From: Pseudomonas abietaniphila
Lineage (GTDB): Bacteria > Pseudomonadota > Gammaproteobacteria > Pseudomonadales > Pseudomonadaceae
Direction of reading: 5' to 3'
DNA length: 64,000 nt
Assembly (NCBI RefSeq): GCF_900100795.1
Contig: NZ_FNCO01000006.1
Span: 248,001-312,000 of the forward strand
Below, piece by piece: positions 33,002-41,534 of the stretch. Position 1 is the stretch's first letter, and every line of letters starts with the position of its first letter. The notes below the pieces were generated by a model. It searched no databases and was not told where the DNA came from. It saw only the letters and a program-made list of their open reading frames with translations. A program made the translations under genes and the position numbers.

Positions 33002-33163
33002 CTAGCGTTTTTTCGGCTTGCTCTTCGGCTTTTTCTTGCCCTTGCCCAGCGGCATCGCCTGCTCGAAGGCCTGACGCACTTCGTTGAGCCGTTTGTCATT
33101 GAGGTCGTGAACACGCTTGGCGCGCTCGACACTCAGGTCTACCAGTTTTTCGTCATCGCTCAT
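33002..33163 (-). CDS. Small basic hypothetical protein (53 aa)
   Basis: The ATG at 33163 opens MSDDEKLVDLSVERAKRVHDLNDKRLNEVRQ..., a charged helix, followed by a lysine-rich tail (GKGKKKPKSKPKKR). A TTG start eleven codons upstream has no ribosome binding site. The basic tail suggests nucleic acid binding, but no family is recognised. It shares its direction with 33230-33604, 66 bp upstream. Confidence 0.65.
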   Translation of the reverse strand: MSDDEKLVDLSVERAKRVHDLNDKRLNEVRQAFEQAMPLGKGKKKPKSKPKKR

Positions 33164-33229
33164 GGCGTGCTGCTCTCGAATGCCCAATGGCGACAATAAT
33201 GCGTAATCCCGGCGGCGCTGACCAGCACC

Positions 33230-33604
33230 TCAGACTTTCAAATCCACCCACAAGCCCTGGCGCGGCTCGTCATCGATGATCGGCACGACCGGGACGGTGT
33301 TGTCGGCGTTCAGATAATCCCCGGGCATGGCCGGGCCCGCGTGCTGAGGCTCGTTCGGGGTGTCTTCAGCCAGATCGGGATGACGATCGGCGGTGCGGCG
33401 GTCACGCCGACGCCTTTGCTGTCGGCGCTGTTCTTCGCGCAGCAGCAACAGGGCCTGCTCGGGATCGCGCTCGCCCATGTTGATTGTGCTTTCGCTGGAG
33501 CTCGGCTGCACGGGCGTAACGGGCGGAATGTCCGGGGTGGGCTTGACCGGGTCCTGCTGCGCAGTCACGGGGGCTGCACTCAAGGGAATCAGCGGTGGCA
33601 GCAT
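33230..33604 (-). CDS. Hypothetical proline/arginine-rich protein (124 aa)
   Basis: Starts MLPPLIPLSAAPVTAQQDPVKPTPD after AGGAG nine bases upstream. Residues 1-40 are Pro/Ser/Thr-rich, then EQALLLLREEQRRQQRRRRDRRTADRH forms a strongly basic helix, and the C-terminus (NTVPVVPIIDDEPRQGLWVDLKV) is hydrophobic-acidic. Probably mostly disordered. Conserved upstream of rapA in pseudomonads as I recall, but the function is unknown. Confidence 0.65.
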   Translation of the reverse strand: MLPPLIPLSAAPVTAQQDPVKPTPDIPPVTPVQPSSSESTINMGERDPEQALLLLREEQRRQQRRRRDRRTADRHPDLAEDTPNEPQHAGPAMPGDYLNADNTVPVVPIIDDEPRQGLWVDLKV

Positions 33605-33810
33605 GGTAATGGTCTCCTGTTATCAAGCTGTCGGCTGCCGTTTCGTCGACTTGAGCCGTTGGAAGAGGAAGTTTGGACTATGTTTTTCGCAACAAGTGCT
33701 AGCCCACAGCCACAAACCCAATAAATACGGGCGTTTTTACATTGTGGCTTTGGCCTGGGCGGCTTGTTCCGTTACCATAGTCGGCTTTTTCAAGGCGGGA
33801 GTCAGGCAGC

Positions 33811-36657
33811 ATGGCGCAGCAGTATCAACCGGGGCAACGCTGGATTAGCGACAGCGAAGCCGAGCTGGGTTTAGGCACCGTTCTGGCACAGGACGGCCGC
33901 TTGTTGACCGTGCTCTATCCGGCCACTGGCGACACCCGCCAGTATGCTTTGCGCAATGCGCCGCTGACGCGGGTGCGCTTCTCGCCGGGTGACACGATCA
34001 CCCACTTCGAGAACTGGAAAATGACCGTGCGCGAAGTCGACGACGTCGACGGCCTGCTGGTCTATCACGGTCTCAACGCGCAGAACCAGCCGGTGACCCT
34101 GCCGGAAACCCAACTGTCGAATTTCATTCAGTTCCGCCTGGCCAGCGATCGCCTGTTCGCCGGTCAGATCGACCCGCTGGCCTGGTTCTCGCTGCGCTAC
34201 CACACGCTGGAGCACACCAGCCGTCAGCTGCAATCCTCGCTGTGGGGCTTGGGCGGTGTGCGTGCCCAACCGATCGCGCACCAGTTGCACATCGCCCGTG
34301 AAGTGGCCGACCGTATCGCGCCGCGTGTTTTGCTGGCCGACGAAGTGGGCTTGGGCAAGACCATCGAAGCCGGTCTGGTGATTCACCGCCAACTGTTGTC
34401 AGGCCGCGCCAGCCGCGTGCTGATCCTGGTTCCCGAAAACCTGCAGCACCAGTGGCTGGTGGAAATGCGCCGCCGTTTCAACCTGCAGGTGGCGCTGTTC
34501 GACGCCGAGCGCTTCATCGAAAGCGATGCCAGCAACCCGTTCGAAGACACCCAGCTGGCCCTGGTGTCGCTGGAGTGGCTGGTCGATGACGAGAAGGCGC
34601 AGGATGCGCTGTTCGCCGCCGGCTGGGACCTGCTGGTCGTCGACGAAGCCCACCACCTGGTCTGGCATGAAGAAAAGGCCAGCCCGGAGTACTCGCTGGT
34701 CGAGCAACTGGCCGAAGTGATTCCTGGCGTGCTGCTGCTCACCGCAACGCCGGAGCAACTGGGACAGGACAGCCACTTCGCCCGTCTGCGCCTGCTCGAC
34801 CCGAACCGTTTCCACGACCTGCACGCGTTCCGCGCCGAGAGCGAAAACTATCGCCCGGTCGCCGAAGCCGTTCAGGAACTGCTCGATCAAGGCCGCCTCT
34901 CGCCGAAAGCGCACAAGACCATTCACGGTTTCCTGGGTGCCGAAGGCGAAGCACTGCTGGGCGCCGTGGCCGATGGCGACACCGAAGCCAGCGCGCGTCT
35001 GATTCGCGAACTTTTGGACCGTCACGGCACCGGCCGCGTGCTGTTCCGCAACACCCGTGCCGCCGTGCAGGGTTTCCCGGAGCGCAAGCTGCACCCTTAT
35101 CCACTGCCGTGCCCGGCCGAATACCTCGAATTGCCGATGGGCGAACACGCCGACTTGTACCCGGAAGTCAGCTTCCAGGCCCAGGGCGAAACCAGCGAGG
35201 AAGAACGCTGGTGGCGTTTCGACCCGCGCGTCGACTGGCTGATCGACACCCTGAAGATGCTCAAACGCGTCAAAGTGCTGGTGATCTGCGCCCACGCCGA
35301 AACGGCCATGGACCTGGAAGACGCACTGCGCGTGCGCTCCGGCATCCCGGCCACCGTGTTCCACGAAGGCATGAACATCCTGGAACGTGACCGCGCCGCC
35401 GCTTACTTCGCTGATGAAGAGTTCGGCGCACAGGTACTGATCTGTTCGGAAATCGGCAGCGAAGGCCGCAACTTCCAGTTCTCCCATCATCTGGTGTTGT
35501 TCGACCTGCCTGCGCACCCGGACTTGCTGGAACAGCGTATCGGCCGTCTGGACCGTATCGGCCAGAAACACATCATCGAACTGCACGTGCCCTATCTGGA
35601 AACAAGCCCGCAAGAGCGCCTGTTCCAGTGGTATCACGAAGCGCTCAACGCGTTCCTCAACACCTGCCCGACCGGCAACGCGCTGCAACATCAGTTCGGC
35701 CCGCGCCTGCTGCCGCTGCTCGAAGGCGGCGATGATGACGACTGGACAGCACTGGTCAGCGAAGCGCGTGCCGAGCGCGAGCGTCTGGAAAGCGAGCTGC
35801 ACACCGGCCGCGACCGCCTGCTGGAACTCAACTCAGGCGGCGCCGGTGAAGGCGAAGCCCTGGTCGAGGCCATCCTTGAGCAGGACGATCAGTTCACCCT
35901 GCCGATCTACATGGAAACCCTGTTCGACGCCTTCGGCATCGACAGCGAAGACCATTCGGAAAACGCCCTGATCCTCAAGCCGAGCGAGAAGATGCTCGAC
36001 GCCAGCTTCCCGCTGGGTGACGACGAAGGCGTGACCATTACCTACGACCGCAACCAGGCGCTGTCCCGCGAAGACATGCAGTTCATCACCTGGGAACACC
36101 CGATGGTGCAAGGCGGCATGGACCTGGTGCTGTCCGGCTCGATGGGCAACACCGCCGTCGCGCTGATCAAGAACAAGGCGCTGAAACCCGGCACCGTGCT
36201 GCTTGAGCTGCTGTACGTCAGTGAAGTGGTCGCCCCGCGTTCGCTGCAACTGGGTCGTTACCTGCCACCGGCCGCCCTGCGCTGCCTGCTGGACGGCAAC
36301 GGCAACGACCTGTCGGGCCGTGTCTCGTTCACCACCCTGAACGATCAGCTGGAAAGCGTTCCGCGTGCCAGCGCCAACAAGTTCATCCAGGCCCAGCGTG
36401 ACGTGCTCAACCCGCAAATCACCGCCGCCGAAAGCAAGATCGCCCCGAAACACGCCGAACGCGTGGCAGAGGCACAGCGTCGGCTGGCCGCTGACACCGA
36501 CGAAGAGCTGGCACGTCTGACCGCCCTGCAAGCGGTCAACCCAACCGTTCGTGATAGCGAACTGACTGCCTTGCGCGAGCAGCGTGAGCAGGGTCTGGCG
36601 ATGCTGGACAAAGCGGCGCTGCGGCTGGAAGCGATTCGGGTGTTGGTCGCGGGTTAA
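33811..36657 (+). CDS. rapA: RNA polymerase-associated helicase-like ATPase RapA (HepA)
   Basis: A 948-residue SWI2/SNF2-family protein starting [24 protein letters not shown], the N-terminal Tudor-like RNA polymerase-binding region. Motif I DEVGLGKT begins at residue 177, DEAH at 278, followed by [11 protein letters not shown] (III) and IGRLDRIGQ (VI). The length is slightly shorter than E. coli RapA (968). RapA recycles RNA polymerase during transcription. In P. aeruginosa the homologue (PA3308, hepA) lies near fadD1/2 as here. Confidence 0.95.
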   Translation: MAQQYQPGQRWISDSEAELGLGTVLAQDGRLLTVLYPATGDTRQYALRNAPLTRVRFSPGDTITHFENWKMTVREVDDVDGLLVYHGLNAQNQPVTLPETQLSNFIQFRLASDRLFAGQIDPLAWFSLRYHTLEHTSRQLQSSLWGLGGVRAQPIAHQLHIAREVADRIAPRVLLADEVGLGKTIEAGLVIHRQLLSGRASRVLILVPENLQHQWLVEMRRRFNLQVALFDAERFIESDASNPFEDTQLALVSLEWLVDDEKAQDALFAAGWDLLVVDEAHHLVWHEEKASPEYSLVEQLAEVIPGVLLLTATPEQLGQDSHFARLRLLDPNRFHDLHAFRAESENYRPVAEAVQELLDQGRLSPKAHKTIHGFLGAEGEALLGAVADGDTEASARLIRELLDRHGTGRVLFRNTRAAVQGFPERKLHPYPLPCPAEYLELPMGEHADLYPEVSFQAQGETSEEERWWRFDPRVDWLIDTLKMLKRVKVLVICAHAETAMDLEDALRVRSGIPATVFHEGMNILERDRAAAYFADEEFGAQVLICSEIGSEGRNFQFSHHLVLFDLPAHPDLLEQRIGRLDRIGQKHIIELHVPYLETSPQERLFQWYHEALNAFLNTCPTGNALQHQFGPRLLPLLEGGDDDDWTALVSEARAERERLESELHTGRDRLLELNSGGAGEGEALVEAILEQDDQFTLPIYMETLFDAFGIDSEDHSENALILKPSEKMLDASFPLGDDEGVTITYDRNQALSREDMQFITWEHPMVQGGMDLVLSGSMGNTAVALIKNKALKPGTVLLELLYVSEVVAPRSLQLGRYLPPAALRCLLDGNGNDLSGRVSFTTLNDQLESVPRASANKFIQAQRDVLNPQITAAESKIAPKHAERVAEAQRRLAADTDEELARLTALQAVNPTVRDSELTALREQREQGLAMLDKAALRLEAIRVLVAG

Positions 36658-36693
36658 ACCGCTTCGCCGCAGATGAAGCGGCGAATACCAATA

Positions 36694-36830
36694 TGTAGGA
36701 GCGTGGTTTGTCCCGCGATCTGCTGCGAAGCAGCAGTAAAAACCGGACACCTTGGCAGTATCAAGTAAACCGCACTCACAGGTTTTGCGACCGGTTCCCG
36801 GTCGATCGCGGGACAAGCCACGCTCCTACA
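36694..36830. repeat. REP doublet, GGAGCGTGGTTTGTCCCGCGATC variant
   Basis: TGTAGGAGCGTGGTTTGTCC ... inverted GGGACAAGCCACGCTCCTAC. The loop contains an inner GCTGCGAAGCAGC palindrome analogous to that at 32190. Confidence 0.8.
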
Positions 36831-36851
36831 GGTCCGTAGAAAACCGGAAAA

Positions 36852-38207
36852 TCACGCCACCGACGGCTTCACCCCCTGCCCCACCGGCTCATCGGCCACC
36901 ATCCCTTCGCGCATCCGCTGCGCATCGCGACTGAAGCACTTCGACGCCCGCACCAGAAACACCAGCGCGAAAAACAACGCGACCGGGATCAGGTACATCG
37001 CGTCATGCAGGCCAACCGCCTTGAATGCCTCGGTCATCTGCTCCACCTGCGCCGCGTTCATCGCCGTATGCGCAAAGTGATCGGACAGCAAGCCCACCAC
37101 CACCGGCCCCAGACCGCCACCCAACAGGTAAAGCCCGGCAAAGAACAGCGCCATCGCGGTGGCTCGCAGCCTGGGCTGCACGACGTCCTGAATCGCGGTG
37201 TAAACGCAGGTATAGAAGTTGTAGGAAAACAACCAGCCAACGCTGAACACGCCCACAAACACGCCGATCTCGATACGCCCGGCGTGCAGGGCATAGCCGG
37301 TGCACAGGCTCGCGACGGCCATGCTCAACGCTGCGAACATGAGCCGGCCGTTGGCAAATCGCTGATGCAGCTTGTCAGCGATCCAGCCGCCCACGGTCAA
37401 ACCCACGAGCCCGGTCACACCGACGATAATCCCCGTGGCCATCGCGGCGTCCTGTAGCGGCAGCAGGAAGTAACGCTGGAGCATCGGCACCATGAAGGAG
37501 TTACACGCGTAGGTTGAAAAATTGAAGGCAAGACCCGCCAGCACCAGCCAGCGGAACGTGGGAATCGACAACACACGACGGATTGGCCGGTCGATTTTCT
37601 CCTGCGACACCGCCACGCTTTCCGCCGCCCCGCGGGCGGGCTCACGGATGAAGAACATGAACACCGCCAGCAGCAAACCCGGTACGGCGGCAATGAAGAA
37701 CGGCGCGCGCCAACTGTCGAACGCCTTGACCATCGCACCGATGGTAAAGAACGCCAACAACAGGCCCAACGGCAAGCCGAGCATGAAGATCCCCATCGCC
37801 CGCGCCCGCTTGTGCGCAGGGAACAGGTCGCCGATTAGCGAGTTTGCCGCAGGCGCGTAGCTTGCTTCTCCAATCCCCACGCCCATGCGCACCAACAGGA
37901 ACGCCCAAAAGTTACCGACCAGGCCATTCACTGCTGTCAGGCCGCTCCATACCGCCAGCCCCCAGCCCATCAGCTTGCGGCGTGAACCGTTGTCCGCCAT
38001 GCGCCCCAGGGGCAAACCCGCGATGGCGTAGACCAGGGTAAACGCCGTACCGATGATGCCGAGCTGGAAGTCGCTCAGCAGCCATTCCTTGCGGATGGGC
38101 TCGATGATGATCGCGGGAATGGTGCGATCGAAGAAGTTGAACAGATTGGCCAGAAACAGCAGGAACAGAATGCGCCACGCGTTCGCTGCCTGAGTCGAAT
38201 GATCCAT
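36852..38207 (-). CDS. MFS transporter (spinster-like family)
   Basis: A 451-residue protein with twelve hydrophobic helices. It begins NAWRILFLLFLANLFNFFDRTIPAIIIEPI and carries GLPLGRMADNGSRRKLMGWGL (the loop 2-3 MFS motif, GRxADxxxRRK) and RMGVGIGEASYAPAANSLI. These features match the spinster/hexuronate-like MFS branch. The substrate is unknown. Its ATG at 38207 faces the divergent YkgJ gene, 276 bp away. Confidence 0.85.
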   Translation of the reverse strand: MDHSTQAANAWRILFLLFLANLFNFFDRTIPAIIIEPIRKEWLLSDFQLGIIGTAFTLVYAIAGLPLGRMADNGSRRKLMGWGLAVWSGLTAVNGLVGNFWAFLLVRMGVGIGEASYAPAANSLIGDLFPAHKRARAMGIFMLGLPLGLLLAFFTIGAMVKAFDSWRAPFFIAAVPGLLLAVFMFFIREPARGAAESVAVSQEKIDRPIRRVLSIPTFRWLVLAGLAFNFSTYACNSFMVPMLQRYFLLPLQDAAMATGIIVGVTGLVGLTVGGWIADKLHQRFANGRLMFAALSMAVASLCTGYALHAGRIEIGVFVGVFSVGWLFSYNFYTCVYTAIQDVVQPRLRATAMALFFAGLYLLGGGLGPVVVGLLSDHFAHTAMNAAQVEQMTEAFKAVGLHDAMYLIPVALFFALVFLVRASKCFSRDAQRMREGMVADEPVGQGVKPSVA

Positions 38208-38483
38208 GTGTCGATCTCTTTATTGTTTTTGTTGGGCCAGACACCATCAAGCCGGGAAATGGAAATCTAGTCAGGGATGTCGAACCTGTCTTTGATCATT
38301 CGCAAGGCTGATATGGGCCCATCGCACGGGCGTTTCCCTACGATCAGGCTTCCCCCTGATGCCTGCGGATTTCAAGCGTCATACATATCCAGAAATATTT
38401 TTTCGGCCTACTTCCCAGCCGCCATGGAAAGCCTAGAATAGCCCGCCGATCCATCCCCCTTCCCGACTCATTCCCCTCGGTTA

Positions 38484-38879
38484 ATGTCCATGTCCGAAGC
38501 CAGTCCGTGCCTGAATTGTGGTGCCTGCTGTTCACACTTTCGTGTGTCTTTTTTTTGGGGTGAATGCGCGTCGGCCGGTGGAACCGTCCCCGATGAGCTG
38601 GTAAGCAGCATCAGCCCCAGCCGCGTGGCGATGTTGGGAACCGACTGCAAATCCGTGCGCTGCACCGCGCTTGAGGGTGACGTTGGAACAGGCACCCGTT
38701 GCTCGATCTACGAACAGCGCTCCAGCACCTGCAGAGAGTTCGAAGCCTCGTGGACCGACGGCCTGCACAACCCGGACTGCGACGCTGCCCGGGCGGCGTT
38801 CGGGCTGGCGGCCATCGTCCAGCCAACCGTTTCCCCAGAAACATGGCCGCTACTTGCCGATGCTGCCTGCGTCGCTTAG
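38484..38879 (+). CDS. YkgJ family cysteine-cluster protein
   Basis: A 131-residue protein starting with the cluster CLNCGACC (residues about 9-16), with further cysteines in GTDCKSVRCTAL, RCSIYEQRSSTCREF and NPDCDAA. The spacing fits the UPF0153/YkgJ family, proposed to bind zinc or an iron-sulfur cluster. The function is unknown. The ATG at 38484 is followed by a second in-frame ATG at 38490; no strong ribosome binding site distinguishes them. Confidence 0.82.
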   Translation: MSMSEASPCLNCGACCSHFRVSFFWGECASAGGTVPDELVSSISPSRVAMLGTDCKSVRCTALEGDVGTGTRCSIYEQRSSTCREFEASWTDGLHNPDCDAARAAFGLAAIVQPTVSPETWPLLADAACVA

Positions 38880-38956
38880 AACATTTGGCTATTGACGTTA
38901 TTTCAAAAAAATTGGTACGTCCGTCTCCAGAGGGCTGTTTTAAAACCTGCCGCCTC

Positions 38957-38962
38957 TATAAT
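38957..38962 (+). promoter_or_regulatory. Candidate -10 box upstream of the MHYT-GGDEF-EAL gene
   Basis: A perfect TATAAT 65 bp before the ATG at 39027. The region upstream (38890-38950) is AT-rich, but a good TTGACA is not evident at 16-18 bp, so an activator may be involved. Confidence 0.3.
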
Positions 38963-39026
38963 TCATCGCAAAGTGCCATCAGTTACCCAGACTGAGGTTA
39001 CCCGCCGTTGACACATGGAGCGTGCT

Positions 39027-41330
39027 ATGGATTGGCTGGGGCTGCATTTTTTACCCTCTGTACCGGCGGATGCCCGGATGCTGCTGGAATGCAGCCATAA
39101 CCCTCTGCTCATCGTCCTCGCCTATCTGGTTGCCTGCTCGGCCAGTTTTGCGACCCTGGACATTGCCGAGCGGGTCGGACACGTTGACAACCGTCGGGCC
39201 AGGATTCGCTGGCGGGCGTTAGGCGCCCTGTGTCTGGCGGTCGGCATCTGGGCGATGCATTTCATCAGCATGCTGTCGTTTCAGACCCCGCTCGAAATGC
39301 ACTACGACCTTCCGGTGACGATCGCCTCATTGGGGATCGCTCTGATCTCCGGCATGGTCGCGATGGAAGCGCTGAGCCACCCTCATTTACGCGCGGCTCA
39401 GTACCTGTTCGCTTCGTTGTGCATCGGTCTGGGCATCACCGCCATGCACTACGTGGGCATGTCTGCGATGCGCTCGAGCGCCACGCATTATTACGAACCG
39501 GTCCGCTTCGCGGCGTCGATCATCATCGCTGTCGCCAGCAGCCTCGCCGCGCTGGTCCTGGCCATTCATCTGCGCCAGGGCAGCGGCATGTTTCACCAAT
39601 TGCTCAAATACGGCGCAAGCCTGGTCCTCGGCGCGGGCATCGTCAGCACCCATTTCATGGGCATGTGGGCGCTGCACCTGATGGTGCCCGCCGACCTGCC
39701 ATTGCAAGGCCCGTCGACCGACAACAGCCTGCACTTGAGCCTGACCATCGCCCTGATCGTCCTGCTGATCATCGCCGGCAGCGTCAGCGCGGCGCTGGCC
39801 GATAAAAAACTGCAAGCCAAGGAACGCGATCTGCGAAGGGTCAACGCCCTGCTCAGCCAGCTCGATCAGGCACGGGTCTCCTTGCAGCAGGTCGCGCACT
39901 ACGACGCGCTGACCAACCTGATCAACCGTCGCGGCTTCAACCAGATCTTTGCCGAGCGTCTGATGGAGCGGAAGTTGACGGAGGGCATGCTGGCGGTGAT
40001 GTTTCTCGACATCGACCACTTCAAGCGCATCAACGACAGCCTCGGCCACGATGCCGGCGACGAGCTCCTCAAGGTGATCGCCGAGCGGATCCGCAGCGCG
40101 ACCCGCGCCCATGATGTGGTCGCCCGATTTGGCGGCGACGAGTTCTGCATCCTGATCGCGCTGCACAACACCGATGAAGCCCAGCATCTGGCGCAACGTG
40201 TGATGCAGAAGATGAAAGAACCCATCGCGTTGTCGGGGCGGCGGATGGTCATGACCACCAGCATCGGCATCAGCCTGTACCCGCAAGACGGCGACACCTC
40301 GGAAGAACTGCTCAAGCACGCCGACCTGGCGCTCTATCAGTCCAAGGGACATGGCCGCAACAGCATTCATTTCTTCAGCGCCAACCTCAAGACCAAAGCC
40401 AGCCTGGAATTGCATCTGGAAGAAGAACTGCGCGCCGCGTTGCGGGAGGAAAACGGCCTGCAGCTCTACTACCAACCCATCGTCGACCTGCGCACCGGCC
40501 ATGTCGCCAAGTTCGAAGCGTTGGTGCGCTGGGAACATCCGATCCATGGCCTGCTGACGCCGGATCGCTTTATCGGCATCGCGGAAAACAATGGCTTGAT
40601 CGCCGAACTCGACAACTGGGTCCTGCGCCGGGCCTGCCGAGACTTGGGGCTACTGACCGAACCCGGGTTCGAGAAGCTGGTGATTGCAGTGAACTGCTCT
40701 GCCCTGAATCTGGCGCGGGACGAACTCGTGGATGAGGTGTCCAGTGCGCTACGGGAAGCCAACGTCGCGCCGCATCGCCTGGAACTGGAGGTGACCGAGA
40801 ATGCGCTGATGGGCAATATCAGCAACACCATCCTGCTGCTCCAGGAGATTCGCGCGTTGGGCGTCGGGCTGTCCATCGACGACTTCGGCACAGGCTATTC
40901 CTCGCTGGCCTATCTCAAGCGCCTGCCGCTGGACACGGTCAAGATCGACCGTTCGTTCATCATCGACATCCCGAAATCGCCGCAGGACATGGAAATCGTT
41001 CAGGCGATCATTCTCATGGCCCACACCTTGCACCTCAAGGTCGTCACCGAAGGCGTCGAAACGCCCGCGCAGCTGGAATTCCTCAGTCAGTACGGCTGCG
41101 ATTACGTGCAGGGTTATCTGTTCAGTAAACCAGCGCCCCTGAGCAACCTGAGGCCGCTGGTACAGCAGCTCAACCTGAGTCGACCCGCCGGCCTGTGGCC
41201 CTCGACGACCATGCTCGAAGCGGTGAACTTGGCCGTCCAGGGACCGGTCAATCCGTTGGGCCTGACCGACAGCAGTGATCCACACACGGACCGGTTCACC
41301 AAAGCCTCGCGTGCTGAACCCGCCGGGTAA
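39027..41330 (+). CDS. MHYT-GGDEF-EAL membrane protein (cyclic-di-GMP turnover)
   Basis: The ATG at 39027 (MDWLGLHFLP) has GGAG at 39016; an ATG four codons earlier is an alternative. The 767-residue protein has seven hydrophobic helices with MHFISM, MHYVGM and HFMGMW motifs of the MHYT sensor (about 30-230), a GGDEF domain with RFGGDEF (369) and an intact RxxD I-site (RAHD, 360), and an EAL domain with FEALVRW (497), DDFGTGYSS (about 618) and KIDRSF. Both active sites look intact, so it may make and break c-di-GMP. MucR and NbdA of P. aeruginosa share this domain order, with MHYT thought to sense oxygen or NO through copper or heme. Confidence 0.9.
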   Translation: MDWLGLHFLPSVPADARMLLECSHNPLLIVLAYLVACSASFATLDIAERVGHVDNRRARIRWRALGALCLAVGIWAMHFISMLSFQTPLEMHYDLPVTIASLGIALISGMVAMEALSHPHLRAAQYLFASLCIGLGITAMHYVGMSAMRSSATHYYEPVRFAASIIIAVASSLAALVLAIHLRQGSGMFHQLLKYGASLVLGAGIVSTHFMGMWALHLMVPADLPLQGPSTDNSLHLSLTIALIVLLIIAGSVSAALADKKLQAKERDLRRVNALLSQLDQARVSLQQVAHYDALTNLINRRGFNQIFAERLMERKLTEGMLAVMFLDIDHFKRINDSLGHDAGDELLKVIAERIRSATRAHDVVARFGGDEFCILIALHNTDEAQHLAQRVMQKMKEPIALSGRRMVMTTSIGISLYPQDGDTSEELLKHADLALYQSKGHGRNSIHFFSANLKTKASLELHLEEELRAALREENGLQLYYQPIVDLRTGHVAKFEALVRWEHPIHGLLTPDRFIGIAENNGLIAELDNWVLRRACRDLGLLTEPGFEKLVIAVNCSALNLARDELVDEVSSALREANVAPHRLELEVTENALMGNISNTILLLQEIRALGVGLSIDDFGTGYSSLAYLKRLPLDTVKIDRSFIIDIPKSPQDMEIVQAIILMAHTLHLKVVTEGVETPAQLEFLSQYGCDYVQGYLFSKPAPLSNLRPLVQQLNLSRPAGLWPSTTMLEAVNLAVQGPVNPLGLTDSSDPHTDRFTKASRAEPAG

Positions 41331-41534
41331 CTGTGATCTGTCCCACAACCCCGCGACATTGAGCCTTCACGCACTCAAGAAAGACCGTTCGTCGCCGATC
41401 ATCCGAGGGATTCCCTTAGGCGGCGCTAGGGTTCGGCCCTATCGCTCGCCGTCGATACCCCGCTGTACAGTCGGGTTTTCATTTTGGTGATGGCGCGATG
41501 ACATTCCTGCGCCCTCCTTCAGGCATGGCGTGCG
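41331..41534. other. Leader/promoter region of the tubulin-like gene
   Basis: About 200 bp between two genes on the same strand. It contains the small inverted pattern TAGGG-TTCGG-CCCTA (near 41427) and a CCCG/CGGG hairpin followed by TTTTCATTTT (about 41457-41484), which may be a weak terminator for the preceding gene. The next gene's ATG at 41535 has only a weak ribosome binding site. Confidence 0.4.
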
